A stretch of DNA of 64,000 bases from Roseococcus microcysteis. GTDB lineage: Bacteria; Pseudomonadota; Alphaproteobacteria; Acetobacterales; Acetobacteraceae. Below, in pieces: positions 1-8,553 of this stretch; position 1 is the stretch's first letter; each line of letters begins with the position of its first letter. The position numbers and the translations under genes are program-made. The stretch is from NCBI RefSeq assembly GCF_014764365.1, contig NZ_CP061718.1, positions 2,558,501 to 2,622,500 on the forward strand, in the 5' to 3' direction. The notes beneath the pieces are model-generated. The model was not told the DNA's origin. It did no database searches and worked only from the letters and a program-made list of their open reading frames with translations.

Positions 1-1037
1 TGGAAGCGCCCGAGACCGCGCTGGACGACGCCGTCACGCCCAATGACAAGATTTTTGTGCGCAACAACGGCCAGCTGCCGGAAGTGGCCGCGAACCCCGA
101 CGCCTGGCGCTTCACCATTGACGGCGAGGTGAATACCCCGCTGACGCTGACGGTGGCCGAGCTCCGCAGCCGCTTCCAGAACGTGACGCTCCAGCTGCAG
201 ATGGAATGCGGTGGCAATGGCCGCGCGCAGTTCCAGCCGCAGACGCGCGGCAACCAATGGGGCAATGGCGCCATCTGCAACGCCGCCTGGACGGGCGTGC
301 GCCTGCGCGACGTGCTGCGCGCCGCCGGCGTGAAGGAGACCGGGCGCTACACGGGCCATTTCGGCGCGGACCCGCATCTCTCCGGGGCCACCGACCGTGC
401 GGCCATCAGCCGCGGCATGCCCGTCGCCAAGGCCATGGACGAGGACACCATCATCGCCTTCGCGGTGAATGGTGGTCCCATCCCGCACATCAATGGCGCG
501 CCGGTGCGGCTGCTGGTGCCGGGCTGGCCAGGCAGCCTCAGCCAGAAATGGCTGACGCGCGTGACGCTGCTGGCCGAACCGCATCGCGGCCAGGGCATGG
601 GCGGCACCAGCTACCGCATGCCGGTGCGGCCCATCGTGCCGGGCAGCAGCAATGACGGCGCGGATTTCGCGGACATGACCTCCATGCCCGTGCGGTCCAT
701 CCTCTCCTCCCATGCGCATGGCACGCGGCTGGCGGCGGGCACGCGCAGCCTCGACCTGCGCGGCGCGGCCTGGGCCGGCGACCACACGGTGCGCGCCGTC
801 CATGCCAGCGTGGATTTCGGCCAGACCTGGACCGAGATGCGCGTGGCGGCCCCCGCCAACCGCCACGCCTGGCAGCGCTGGGAAGGCCGCGTCGCCCTGC
901 CCTCGGACGGCTATTATGAGGTGTGGTATCGCGCGACCGACAGCGAGGGCCGCATGCAGCCGCACGCGCCTGCCAACTGGAACCCGCAGGGCTATGGCGC
1001 CAACGCCATCAGCCGCGCCGCGATCCTGGTGGGCTGA
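1..1037 (+). CDS. Sulfite dehydrogenase-type molybdopterin oxidoreductase (5' truncated)
   Basis: The reading frame is open from the first bases of the window, so the N-terminus and any export signal lie outside. The fragment (about 345 residues) has the sulfite oxidase fold order: a molybdopterin core with the ECGGNGR motif, whose cysteine (bases 207-209) would ligate molybdenum, then a C-terminal dimerisation domain rich in W and G (about bases 640-1030). The family oxidises sulfite to sulfate in the periplasm and passes electrons to a cytochrome c. The next gene encodes a small exported c-type cytochrome and overlaps this stop codon by one base, which supports a SorAB-type pair. A SoxC-like assignment is possible, but no other sox gene is visible. 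Confidence 0.85.
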   Translation, partial: EAPETALDDAVTPNDKIFVRNNGQLPEVAANPDAWRFTIDGEVNTPLTLTVAELRSRFQNVTLQLQMECGGNGRAQFQPQTRGNQWGNGAICNAAWTGVRLRDVLRAAGVKETGRYTGHFGADPHLSGATDRAAISRGMPVAKAMDEDTIIAFAVNGGPIPHINGAPVRLLVPGWPGSLSQKWLTRVTLLAEPHRGQGMGGTSYRMPVRPIVPGSSNDGADFADMTSMPVRSILSSHAHGTRLAAGTRSLDLRGAAWAGDHTVRAVHASVDFGQTWTEMRVAAPANRHAWQRWEGRVALPSDGYYEVWYRATDSEGRMQPHAPANWNPQGYGANAISRAAILVG

Positions 1038-1381
1038 TGCTGCGCGCACTGGCCCTGTTGTTCGCCCTGGGCGGAGGCATCGCTTTCGCCCAAACCAGCC
1101 TCGACCAGGCCACCCAGCCGGTCGAGGAGCCCTCCATCCTCCCGGCCGGCGAGGGCCAGGAGGAGGTCTTCTACGCCTGCACCGCCTGCCACAGCACCGC
1201 GATCATCCGCCGCAGCCGCTTCAGCGAATCCCGCTGGGACGAGCTGATGACCTGGATGACCGAGGTGCACGGCATGGCCCCGCTGGAAGGTGATGAGCGC
1301 CGCCTGATCGTGACCTACCTGGCCCAGCATTTCGGCCCGGCGCAGACCCGCCCCGGCGCGCGCAACCCCTTCCTGAACTGA
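1037..1381 (+). CDS. Exported monohaem cytochrome c, probable sulfite dehydrogenase subunit (SorB-like)
   Basis: A 114-residue protein with a Sec signal peptide (residues 1-18, ending AFA) and one CTACH haem-binding motif near residue 48. The likely distal methionine is one of the Met residues near 70-80. Its ATG overlaps the TGA of the upstream molybdenum subunit by one base, so the two are translationally coupled. The inferred role is to accept electrons from sulfite oxidation in the periplasm and hand them to the respiratory chain. Size and single haem fit SorB better than the dihaem SoxD. The electron partner is inferred from context alone. Confidence 0.78.
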   Translation: MLRALALLFALGGGIAFAQTSLDQATQPVEEPSILPAGEGQEEVFYACTACHSTAIIRRSRFSESRWDELMTWMTEVHGMAPLEGDERRLIVTYLAQHFGPAQTRPGARNPFLN

Positions 1382-1389
1382 AGGACCGC

Positions 1390-2019
1390 GTGGCGCTCAC
1401 CATCGCCTGCCTGCACACGGGCGCCTCCAATGCCGCGCTGTTCGACGCCGCCGCCGCCGCCCTGCCCGGCGGCGCGCTGCGGCTGACGCATGAATGCCGC
1501 CCCGAATGGCTGCGCGCGCCCGATTCGGCGCTGCTGGTGGAGGTCGCCGCCCTGCTGCGCGCCATGGCGGAAGGCGCGGACGCCGTGCTGCTGACCTGCT
1601 CCACCATCGGCGAGGCGGTGGATTTCGCCCAGGACGCCCCCCGCCCGGTGCTGCGCGCCGATGCGGCGCTGGCCGCCGCCGCGACGCGCACCGGGGGCGA
1701 GGTGACGGTGCTCTATGCCGCGCCCAGCACCCGGGCCAGCACCTGGAAGCTGTTTTCCGAGGCCGCGGCCCGGACCGGCGCCGATGTCGGGCTCTATGGC
1801 GTGCCCGGCGCCTGGGCGTTGTTCCAGGAAGGCCGGTTCGAGGAATACCACGCCGCCATCGCCAAGGCGGCGCGCGGCAGGCGGGGGCGGGTGGCGCTGG
1901 CCCAGGCCTCCATGGCGCCCGCCGCCGCCCTGCTGCCCGAGGCGCCGCCGCTGACCGTGCCGGGCACCGCCGTGATGGCCGCGGCGCGCGCTGCGTTGCA
2001 GCACCGCAAAATGGGGTAG
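1390..2019 (+). CDS. Aspartate/glutamate racemase superfamily protein
   Basis: A 209-residue protein starting at GTG eight bases after the cytochrome gene. It resembles the Asp/Glu/hydantoin racemase superfamily: an N-terminal LHTG segment, a central LLTCSTIGEAVD motif whose cysteine (about residue 75) matches one of the catalytic cysteine positions, and a second half with the same alternating helix/strand pattern. The second catalytic cysteine is not obvious: the corresponding segment near residues 178-184 reads LAQASMAP. It may therefore be a lyase, a decarboxylase-like member or a non-catalytic homologue. The substrate cannot be told from the sequence. Confidence 0.6.
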   Translation: MALTIACLHTGASNAALFDAAAAALPGGALRLTHECRPEWLRAPDSALLVEVAALLRAMAEGADAVLLTCSTIGEAVDFAQDAPRPVLRADAALAAAATRTGGEVTVLYAAPSTRASTWKLFSEAAARTGADVGLYGVPGAWALFQEGRFEEYHAAIAKAARGRRGRVALAQASMAPAAALLPEAPPLTVPGTAVMAAARAALQHRKMG

Positions 2020-2055
2020 GGTGGGTCCGCGAATCGGACCAGCAGGGGGACGGCC

Positions 2056-2678
2056 ATGGCCTTCGTCATCACCGTCGCGCAGCAGAAGGGGGGGCGGGCA
2101 AGTCCACCCTCGCCGCCAACCTCGCCGTGGCGCTGGGCGAGGGCGGCGGCCGCGTCGCCCTGCTCGACACCGACCCGCAAGGCACGCTGGCCCGCTGGCA
2201 GGCGCTGCGCGGGGCCGATGCCGCGCCGCTGGGTTTCGAGGCGCCGGCCGGCTGGCGGGTGCAGGGCGCGCTGGACCGCCACCGCCGCGAGGCCGATTTC
2301 GTGGTGATCGACACGCCGCCCCATGCCGAGACGGAAAGCCGCCTTGCCATCCGCGCCGCCAACCTGGTGCTGGTGCCGCTGCAACCCTCCCTGCCCGACC
2401 TCTGGGCCAGCGAGGCCACGCTGAACCTGGCCGAGGCCGAGCGCCGCGACTATCGCCTGGTGCTGAACCGCATGCCGCCCACGGGCAAGCTGCGCGACGT
2501 GATCCTGGGCGAGCTGGCCCGGCGCGGCTCGCCGGTGCTGGAGGAGAGGCTGGGCAACCGTTCCGCCTTCGCCGCCGCCTTCGCCCTGGGCATGGGGGTG
2601 ACGGAAAGCGAGCCGCGCGGCATGGCGGCGTCCGAGATGCGGGCGCTGGCCGCGGCGCTGCGGGGCTTCACCCCCTGA
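2056..2678 (+). pseudogene. ParA-family ATPase with a single-base frameshift in the P-loop
   Basis: Translation from the ATG gives MAFVITVAQQKGG and then leaves frame. The +1-related frame resumes with AGKSTLAANLAVALGEGG and runs to the stop with a deviant Walker A (KGGAGKST), the LLDTDPQ motif and the VVIDTPPH Walker B-like motif. Restoring one G in the seven-G run at 2088-2094 gives an intact protein of about 207 residues, the usual size for short ParA/MinD-like ATPases that position plasmids, chromosomes or complexes. No parB or parS is adjacent. The lesion is in a homopolymer, so sequencing error is as likely as a true mutation. The rest of the frame shows no decay. Confidence 0.85.
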
Positions 2679-2725
2679 ACTTTTCCGAGGGGGGGAACTT
2701 TCCGAGGGGCGAAGTTTCCGCGGGG
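2677..2725 (+). repeat. Three imperfect 15-16 bp tandem repeats
   Basis: Directly after the ParA stop codon the unit GAACTTTCCGAGGGG occurs three times with small changes: 2677-2692 (one extra T), 2695-2709 (exact) and 2711-2725 (GAAGTTTCCGCGGGG). It lies 39 bases upstream of the next start codon. It could be a binding array for a regulator or a slipped-strand expansion. Function is unknown. Confidence 0.6.
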
Positions 2726-2763
2726 TCATTCCAACAGTGGCACTCAGGGATTAGCTTGGTTCC

Positions 2764-3222
2764 ATGATCTCCAACCTCGCCTACACGCTCCATCTCGTCT
2801 TCGCCGTGCTCTGGGTCGGCGGCATGGGCTTCGCGCTCATGGCGCTGCGGCCGGCGCTGGCCACCCTCGAACCCGCGCAGCGCATGGCGCTGATGGGGGG
2901 CGTGCACCGGCGCTTCTTCCTCGTGGTGTGGCACGCCGTCGCGATCGTGCTGCTGAGCGGCTATTGGCTGCTCTTCGGCTATTATGGCGGCTTCCGTGGC
3001 GTGGGCTGGCATGTCCACCTGATGCACCTGACGGGCATCCTGATGGCGGCGGTCTTCATCGCCATCTTCACCGGGCCCTGGAAGCAGATGCGCGCCGCGC
3101 TGGCCGCAGGCGACACGGCGGGGGCGGCGGCGGCCAATGACCGCATCCGTCAACTGATCCTGGTGAACTTCGTCCTCGGCATCCTCACCGTCGGCGTGGC
3201 GGCTTGGGGCCGGCTGGGATGA
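2764..3222 (+). CDS. Small four-helix integral membrane protein, CopD-like
   Basis: A 152-residue membrane protein with four predicted spans (about 5-25, 52-72, 85-105 and 132-150). It has histidines in or near the spans (HLVF, WHAV, WHVHLMHL). This layout matches the CopD/HemJ-like fold, which often binds haem or copper. The first span (HLVFAVLWVGGMGF) is typical of CopD-family proteins. Its stop overlaps the start of the next gene (ATGA), so it is in an operon with the acetyltransferase. The specific role is not known, and copper transport is not demonstrated by anything nearby. Confidence 0.65.
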   Translation: MISNLAYTLHLVFAVLWVGGMGFALMALRPALATLEPAQRMALMGGVHRRFFLVVWHAVAIVLLSGYWLLFGYYGGFRGVGWHVHLMHLTGILMAAVFIAIFTGPWKQMRAALAAGDTAGAAAANDRIRQLILVNFVLGILTVGVAAWGRLG

Positions 3223-3650
3223 GCCTGCCCGCCGGCATCTCCATCAGCGACGACGACTATCCGGAGCTGGAGGCCGTCGCCGCCATCCAGCGCGGGCTGC
3301 ACGGCTTCAACCAGGAAATGGGCGGGCCCTATGACCGCGAGCCGGTGACGGTGCTGGCGCGTGACGAGCATGAGGTGGTGAAGGGCGGCCTGCTCGGCCT
3401 CACCTACTGGAACTGGCTGTTCATTGATTGGCTCTGGCTCTCGCGCGAGATGCGCGGCAAGGGGCTCGGCACGGAATTGCTCTCCCGCGCCGAGGCCCTG
3501 GCCCGCGGCCGCGGCTGCACCGACGCCTACACCGACACCTTCAGCTTCCAGGCGCCGCATTTCTGGGAGCGCAATGGCTGGCAGGAGGCGGGGCGGCTGG
3601 ATGGCATGCCGCCCGGCCATTCGCGCATCTGGTATCGCAAGAAGCTGTAA
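3219..3650 (+). CDS. GNAT family N-acetyltransferase
   Basis: A 143-residue GCN5-related acetyltransferase. The acetyl-CoA binding signature is REMRGKGLGTELLSRAE (about residues 80-96), followed by the beta-5 segment and the C-terminal FWERNGWQEAGRLDG. The ATG at 3219 was chosen over an upstream alternative because it overlaps the preceding stop codon as ATGA. The family moves an acetyl group from acetyl-CoA to an amine; the substrate here cannot be read from sequence. A LysE-type exporter gene follows two bases after its stop. Confidence 0.82.
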   Translation: MSLPAGISISDDDYPELEAVAAIQRGLHGFNQEMGGPYDREPVTVLARDEHEVVKGGLLGLTYWNWLFIDWLWLSREMRGKGLGTELLSRAEALARGRGCTDAYTDTFSFQAPHFWERNGWQEAGRLDGMPPGHSRIWYRKKL

Positions 3651-3652
3651 CC

Positions 3653-4282
3653 ATGCCCGACGTCACGACCCTCCTGCTCTTCCTGGGCGCGGCCCTGGTG
3701 CTGGCGCTCAGCCCCGGACCGGGCATGTTCTACGTGGCCGCGCGCAGCCTGGGGGCCGGCCGGCGCGAGGGCGTGCTGTCCAGCCTCGGCACCGGGGTGG
3801 GGGGCATGGCCCATGTGCTGGCCGGGGCGCTGGGCGTCTCCGCGCTGGTGCTGGCCAGCGCGGAGCTGTTCACGCTGCTGAAGGTGGCGGGCGCGCTCTA
3901 CCTGTTCTGGTTGGGCTGGCGCACCTTCCGGGGCGCCGCTTCCGGGCTGGACCTGGCCGCCACGGGCGCCGCACCCGCCCGCCCCTTCCGCGAGGGCGTG
4001 GTGGTGGAGGCGCTCAATCCCAAGACCGCCGCCTTCTTCCTGGCCTTTCTGCCGCAGTTCTTGGACCCTGCCGCGGGCTCGGTGCTGTGGCAGTTCGTTC
4101 TCCTGGGAAGCTTCTGCGTTGCGCTGAACACCGGCGTGGACCTTCTCGTCGCCCTGCTGGCCGGGCGCCTGCGCGAGGGGCTTTTCACACGCCCCCGCCT
4201 GCTGCTCCGGCTGCGTCAGGGATCGGGCGCGGCCATCGCCGCACTGGGCCTCGGCGTCCTGCTCATCCGCCGCCCCACTTGA
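3653..4282 (+). CDS. LysE/RhtB-family amino-acid exporter
   Basis: A 209-residue inner-membrane protein with about six hydrophobic segments and the LysE signature near the N-terminus (LALSPGPGMFYV, residues 17-28), followed by GVGGMAHVLAG. The motif VVEALNPKTAAFFLAFLPQF near residue 120 is also characteristic of the family. Members export amino acids such as lysine, threonine or homoserine lactones, driven by proton or sodium exchange. The start lies two bases after the acetyltransferase stop, so the two are co-transcribed. Export of an acetylated product is possible but speculative. Confidence 0.85.
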   Translation: MPDVTTLLLFLGAALVLALSPGPGMFYVAARSLGAGRREGVLSSLGTGVGGMAHVLAGALGVSALVLASAELFTLLKVAGALYLFWLGWRTFRGAASGLDLAATGAAPARPFREGVVVEALNPKTAAFFLAFLPQFLDPAAGSVLWQFVLLGSFCVALNTGVDLLVALLAGRLREGLFTRPRLLLRLRQGSGAAIAALGLGVLLIRRPT

Positions 4283-4292
4283 GGAAACGTCC

Positions 4293-5270
4293 ATGAAAGC
4301 CGCCGTCGTCACTGAACAGGGTCTCGTCGTCAAGGAAGTGCCCGTGCCCAAGCCGGGCCCCGAGCAGGTGCTGATCCGCCTGCGCGCCATCGGGCTGAAC
4401 CGCGCCGACCTTGGCGTGGCGGCGGGCCACAAGCATGGCGCCATCGGCGGGCCGGGCGCCATCCCGGGCCTGGAGGGCGCGGGCGAGGTGGTGGAGGTGG
4501 GCAGCGAGGTGCCCGACAGCGTGCGGCCGGGCATGCGCGTCATGGCCTCCATGGCGGCCTCCTACGCCGAATATGCGCTGGCCGATTGGGGGCGCGTGGC
4601 GCCCGTGCCGGACAGCAACCTCTCCTGGGAACAGGCCGCCACCCTGCCCATCGCGCTGCAGACCATGCATGACGCGGTGGTGACGCATGGGCTGTGCAAG
4701 CCCGGCAGCGCCGTGATGATCCAGGGCGCCTCCTCGGGCGTGGGGCTGATGGGCTTGCGGATCGCGCGGCTGATGGGGGCGTCGGTGGTGGTCGGCAGCT
4801 CCACCAACCCCGAGAAGCGCGCGCGGCTCGCGGAATTCGGCGCGACGCTGGCGGTGGACACCAATGATCCGGGCTGGGTGCAGCAGGTGCTGGACGCGAC
4901 GGGCGGGCGCGGCGTGGACGCGGTGGTGGACCAGATCAGCGGGAAGCTCGTGTCCCAGACGCTGGCCGCCACGGCCATTCTCGGGCGCATCGTGAATGTC
5001 GGGCGCCTCGGCGGCGCGGTGGCGGAGTTCGACTTCGACCTGCACGCCGCGCGCCGCATCAGCTATATCGGCGTCACCTTCCGCACGCGCAGCGTGGCCG
5101 AGGTGCGCGAGATCGTGCGCCGCATGCGGGCCGACCTCTGGCCCGCGCTGACCGAGGGCAAGCTCGCTTTGCCGCTCGACCGCGTCTTCCACCTGGACGA
5201 GGTGACGGAAGCGCTGGCGCACATGAAGGCCAACCGCCATTTCGGCAAGATCGCGATGGTGACGGCGTGA
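4293..5270 (+). CDS. Zinc-type alcohol dehydrogenase-like quinone oxidoreductase
   Basis: A 325-residue medium-chain dehydrogenase/reductase of the NADPH:quinone oxidoreductase branch. The N-terminal GroES-like domain has GLNRADL near residue 38 and GLEGAGEVVEVG near 63. The nucleotide-binding domain has IQGASSGVGLMGLRIA near 145. The cysteines and histidines that hold structural and catalytic zinc in alcohol dehydrogenases are missing, as expected for the quinone reductase group. It probably reduces quinones or enones with NADPH in the cytosol. A good leader, GAGGAAACGTCC, precedes the ATG. Confidence 0.85.
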   Translation: MKAAVVTEQGLVVKEVPVPKPGPEQVLIRLRAIGLNRADLGVAAGHKHGAIGGPGAIPGLEGAGEVVEVGSEVPDSVRPGMRVMASMAASYAEYALADWGRVAPVPDSNLSWEQAATLPIALQTMHDAVVTHGLCKPGSAVMIQGASSGVGLMGLRIARLMGASVVVGSSTNPEKRARLAEFGATLAVDTNDPGWVQQVLDATGGRGVDAVVDQISGKLVSQTLAATAILGRIVNVGRLGGAVAEFDFDLHAARRISYIGVTFRTRSVAEVREIVRRMRADLWPALTEGKLALPLDRVFHLDEVTEALAHMKANRHFGKIAMVTA

Positions 5271-5620
5271 GGGCCTGGTTGCTGGCGGCGGCGGTGCTGC
5301 CGCTGGCCCTGCCCGCCGCCGCCCAGCCCACCACCTATTGCAACGGGCGGCTGACGGCCGACAGTTTCGAGGTGCGCGGCACCACCGGGCAGAACCCCCG
5401 CTCGCATTTCGTGGCGCATCTGCGGAACACCCACAGCGTGCCGCTGCGCGTGGTGGTGCTGTTCACCGGCGATGCCCTGGGCCGGCCCGAGGGGACGCCG
5501 CGCAGCCTTCCGCCCGGCGCCACCTGGTCGGTGCCGCTGGGCTACCAGAACCGCCGCCCCGGCGCGCCGCCCATGACGCCCGACCGCCTGGCGGCGGCCA
5601 CGCGGATCAGCTGCCAGTAG
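5267..5620 (+). CDS. Small exported protein of unknown function
   Basis: A 117-residue protein from a GTG that overlaps the TGA of the oxidoreductase gene (GTGA). A Sec signal peptide is clear (residues 1-19, ending PAAAQ). The mature part has two cysteines (YCNGR near the start and ISCQ at the C-terminus), which could form a disulfide joining the ends, and an internal segment that looks like a beta sandwich. No known family is recognised. The overlap and strand suggest co-transcription with the preceding gene, but the functional link is unclear. Confidence 0.65.
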   Translation: MRAWLLAAAVLPLALPAAAQPTTYCNGRLTADSFEVRGTTGQNPRSHFVAHLRNTHSVPLRVVVLFTGDALGRPEGTPRSLPPGATWSVPLGYQNRRPGAPPMTPDRLAAATRISCQ

Positions 5621-5626
5621 CGGGCC

Positions 5627-6577
5627 TTACTCGGGCCGCATGCCGGTGCGGCGGATCACCGCTTCCCAGCGCGCGGCATCGGCGCGCAGGCGTTCGCCCA
5701 GGGCCTCGGGCGGTTCGGTGACGGGCTCGATGCCCAGCGCGTGCAGGCGCTGCGCCACCTCCGGCAGGGCCAGCACCTGGACCAGCGCGCCGTGCAGCCG
5801 CGCGACCACGCCGGGATCGGTGCCACGGGGCGCCACCAGCCCGTGCCAGCCGGCCACGGCGACGCCCGCGAAGCCGGCCTCGGCGAAGCTCGGCACATCG
5901 GGCAGGGCGGCCGCGCGCTGGGCAGTGGAGACCGCGATGCCGCGCAGCTGCCCCGCCCGAACGCGGTCCGTGATGGCGCCGATATTGATCATGACGCCCT
6001 GGAGCGAGCCACCCATCAGATCCACCAGCGCCAGCGCGCCGCCGCGATAGGGCGCGTGGATCACCCGCGTCTCGCTGGCCTGTTGCAGCACCTCCAGCAG
6101 CAGGTGTGACAGGCTGCCATTGCCGGGCGTGCCCACGGCCAGGGGCTCGGCGCGGCTGGCGGCGACGAAGCCGGCCAGGTCCCGGATGGGAGAATCCGCC
6201 CGCACCACCAGGATCTGCGGCACCGAGGTGGCCTGGGCCACCGGTGCGAAATCCTCCACCGGGTCGAAGCCCAGGTTGCGGAACAAGGACCGGTTGATGG
6301 AGAGGCTGTCCGAGCCCGCCACCAGCGTCAGCCCGTCCGGCCGCGCGCGGGCGCCCAGCGCGTAGCCGATGTTGCTGCCGGCGCCGGGATGGTTCTCCAC
6401 CACGAAGTTCTGCCCCAGCACGGGGCCCAGATGGCGGGCGAAGAGGCGCGCCACGATGTCCTGGCTGCCACCGGGGGCGACGGGGACGATCAGGCGGATG
6501 GGACGGTCGGACTGCGCCAGGGCCGGCGCGGCGAAGGAAAGCGCCGGCAGGGCGGCGAGGAGGGAACGGCGGTGCAT
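5627..6577 (-). CDS. Tripartite tricarboxylate transporter (TctC/Bug) solute-binding protein
   Basis: A 316-residue periplasmic binding protein with an N-terminal signal peptide (residues 1-21, ending ALAQ; the HRRSLL start could be read by Tat). Bug-family landmarks follow: RPIRLIVPVAPGGSQDIVAR at the start of the mature chain, VVENHPGAGSNIGY near 60 and the GSLQGVMINIGA region near 190. The family binds carboxylates with high affinity. No TctA/TctB membrane genes are adjacent, which is common for orphan Bug proteins in Burkholderiales and Acetobacteraceae. The ligand cannot be predicted. Confidence 0.88.
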   Translation of the reverse strand: MHRRSLLAALPALSFAAPALAQSDRPIRLIVPVAPGGSQDIVARLFARHLGPVLGQNFVVENHPGAGSNIGYALGARARPDGLTLVAGSDSLSINRSLFRNLGFDPVEDFAPVAQATSVPQILVVRADSPIRDLAGFVAASRAEPLAVGTPGNGSLSHLLLEVLQQASETRVIHAPYRGGALALVDLMGGSLQGVMINIGAITDRVRAGQLRGIAVSTAQRAAALPDVPSFAEAGFAGVAVAGWHGLVAPRGTDPGVVARLHGALVQVLALPEVAQRLHALGIEPVTEPPEALGERLRADAARWEAVIRRTGMRPE

Positions 6578-6695
6578 GGAATGTCTCCAGAAGGAATGAG
6601 GGGTCGGCGGGCTATTTCACCGCACGACATCGTTCTTTCTGGCGGGGCATATGCACGTTCATGCCCGGCATATACGCATCGGTCCTCGTGAAAAT

Positions 6696-6715
6696 CAATC
6701 GGCATTTACCGATTG
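6696..6715. promoter_or_regulatory. Perfect 7+7 bp inverted repeat, candidate operator
   Basis: CAATCGG and CCGATTG are separated by six bases (CATTTA) in the 232-base divergent region between the TctC gene and cysK. A second, looser pair, ATATGC (6649-6654) and GCATAT (6668-6673), lies nearer the TctC gene. Either could bind a dimeric regulator of one or both genes. No regulator gene is adjacent. Confidence 0.4.
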
Positions 6716-6809
6716 TGTATGCGCCTTTCCGCAACCCCGTCCCGCACGCCACGCGCGGCTCTCAACGCGCCCTTGTTTCACGCCCCCGCTCAGCTGATAT
6801 GCTGCCTTC

Positions 6810-7835
6810 ATGGACGCGCCCCCTCCCCCCTCCCCCGTCACCGGCCTGCTCGGCGCCATCGGCCATACGCCATTGATCCGGTTGGCCCGGGCCTCGGCCG
6901 CCACGGGCTGCGACATCCTGGGCAAGGCGGAGTTCATGAACCCCGGCGGCAGCGTGAAGGACCGCGCCGCGCTCGCCATCATCGAGGGCGCGGAGGCGCG
7001 CGGCGAACTCCGCCCTGGCGGGCTGATCGTGGAGGGCACGGCGGGCAACACCGGCATCGGCCTGACGCTGGTGGGCAATGCCCGCGGCTATCGCAGCGTC
7101 ATCGTGATGCCGGAGACGCAGAGCCAGGAGAAGATCGACTTCCTCCGCATGATCGGCGCGGATTTGCGCCTGGTTCCCGCCAAGCCCTTCAAGGACCCCG
7201 GCAACTACGTCCATGTCAGCCGCCGCCTGGCGGAGGAGCTGGCACAGACCCACCCGGGCGGCGCCATCTGGGCCAACCAGTTCGACAACCTCGACAACCG
7301 CGAGGGCCACCGGCGGACCACCGGTGCCGAGATCCTGAGCCAGGCCGGCGGCCGCGTGGACGCCTTCACCTGCGCCTGCGGCACCGGCGGCACGCTGGCG
7401 GGCGTCGCCATGGCGCTGACGCGGGCGGACCCCAGCACGCTGATCATCCTGGCGGACCCCATGGGCTCGGCCCTCTATTCCTGGGTCAAGACCGGCACGC
7501 CGGAGATGAGCGAGGGCGGTTCCATCACCGAGGGCATCGGCCAGTCGCGCGTGCCGGCGAACCTCGAAGGCGTGCGGATTGACGACGCGGTGCAGGTGCC
7601 GGACGAGGAGGCGCTGGAACAGGTCTTCGACCTGACCATGCATGAAGGCCTGTGCATCGGCGGCAGCGCCGGGCTGAATGTGGCGGCCGCCATCCGGGTG
7701 GCGAAACGCCTCGGCCCCGGGCATCGCATCGTCACCATCCTGTGCGATGGCGGGGCGCGCTACCAGTCCAAGCTGTTCAACCCCGAATTCCTGCGCGGCA
7801 AGAACCTGCCCGCCCCACCCTGGCTGGTGAACTGA
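6810..7835 (+). CDS. cysK: Cysteine synthase A
   Basis: A 341-residue PLP enzyme that makes L-cysteine from O-acetylserine and sulfide in the cytosol. The PLP lysine is K50 in [11 protein letters not shown]. The substrate-binding loop reads [11 protein letters not shown] rather than the commoner PTSGNTG, a variant also seen in fungal-type cysteine synthases. The PLP phosphate-binding glycine loop is [10 protein letters not shown] near residue 190. It is 20-30 residues longer than Escherichia coli CysK because of a C-terminal extension. The next gene, cysE, supplies its O-acetylserine and starts two bases downstream. Cystathionine beta-synthase activity is a less likely alternative. Confidence 0.93.
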   Translation: MDAPPPPSPVTGLLGAIGHTPLIRLARASAATGCDILGKAEFMNPGGSVKDRAALAIIEGAEARGELRPGGLIVEGTAGNTGIGLTLVGNARGYRSVIVMPETQSQEKIDFLRMIGADLRLVPAKPFKDPGNYVHVSRRLAEELAQTHPGGAIWANQFDNLDNREGHRRTTGAEILSQAGGRVDAFTCACGTGGTLAGVAMALTRADPSTLIILADPMGSALYSWVKTGTPEMSEGGSITEGIGQSRVPANLEGVRIDDAVQVPDEEALEQVFDLTMHEGLCIGGSAGLNVAAAIRVAKRLGPGHRIVTILCDGGARYQSKLFNPEFLRGKNLPAPPWLVN

Positions 7836-7837
7836 CC

Positions 7838-8476
7838 ATGGAGATCATCGCCCTCGGCCGCTCCATCCGGGAGCGGGACCCTGCCCGCCCCTCCTGGCCG
7901 GAGGTGATCTTCTCCTATCCCGGCCTGCACGCGGTGCTGTGGCACCGGCTGGCGCATTGGCTCTGGCGCCGTGGGTTGCGGGGCCTCGGGCGCTTCGCCT
8001 CGCATCTGGGGCGGATGCTGACGGGCATCGAGATCCATCCCGGCGCGCGCATCGGCCAAAGGCTGTTCATTGACCACGGCATGGGCGTCGTGATCGGTGA
8101 GACGGCGACCATCGGCGACGACGTCACCATCTATCACGGCGTCACGCTGGGGGGCCTGTCCATGAAGGCCGGCAAGCGCCACCCGGATGTGCAGGACGGC
8201 GTCGTCATCGGCGCGGGCGCCCAGGTCCTGGGGCCCATCACACTGGGTGAGCGCAGCCGCATCGGCGCCAACTCCGTGGTGGTGGCCCCCGTGGCGCCGC
8301 ACACCACCGTCGTCGGCATCCCGGCACGCTGCGTGGGCGCGGACTGCCCGGATACCGCCACCGTGGGTTACGGCCTGCCGGCCGGCGAGGCCGATCCGGT
8401 GGGGGAACGTCTGGCGACCGTGGAGGCGGAACTTCGTGCCCTCAAGGTCTTGCTGGAACGTCGCCTGGCAGGGTGA
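7838..8476 (+). CDS. cysE: Serine O-acetyltransferase
   Basis: A 212-residue left-handed beta-helix acetyltransferase that makes O-acetylserine from serine and acetyl-CoA. The hexapeptide repeats run from about residue 65 to 155, with the catalytic [13 protein letters not shown] and the YHGVTLGG loop. It is the short form: the long N-terminal helical domain of enterobacterial CysE is mostly absent. The C-terminal tail, normally involved in cysteine feedback and binding to CysK, is extended here by a charged helix (about 185-210). It follows cysK by two bases, so a cysK-cysE operon is clear. Confidence 0.92.
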   Translation: MEIIALGRSIRERDPARPSWPEVIFSYPGLHAVLWHRLAHWLWRRGLRGLGRFASHLGRMLTGIEIHPGARIGQRLFIDHGMGVVIGETATIGDDVTIYHGVTLGGLSMKAGKRHPDVQDGVVIGAGAQVLGPITLGERSRIGANSVVVAPVAPHTTVVGIPARCVGADCPDTATVGYGLPAGEADPVGERLATVEAELRALKVLLERRLAG

Positions 8477-8553
8477 CTCCCTTTCCACTTGCCACCCCCT
8501 CGACATGATGACACCACTCGTATCAATTCGGGAGGGGTGGAAGGAGGGCGTAA

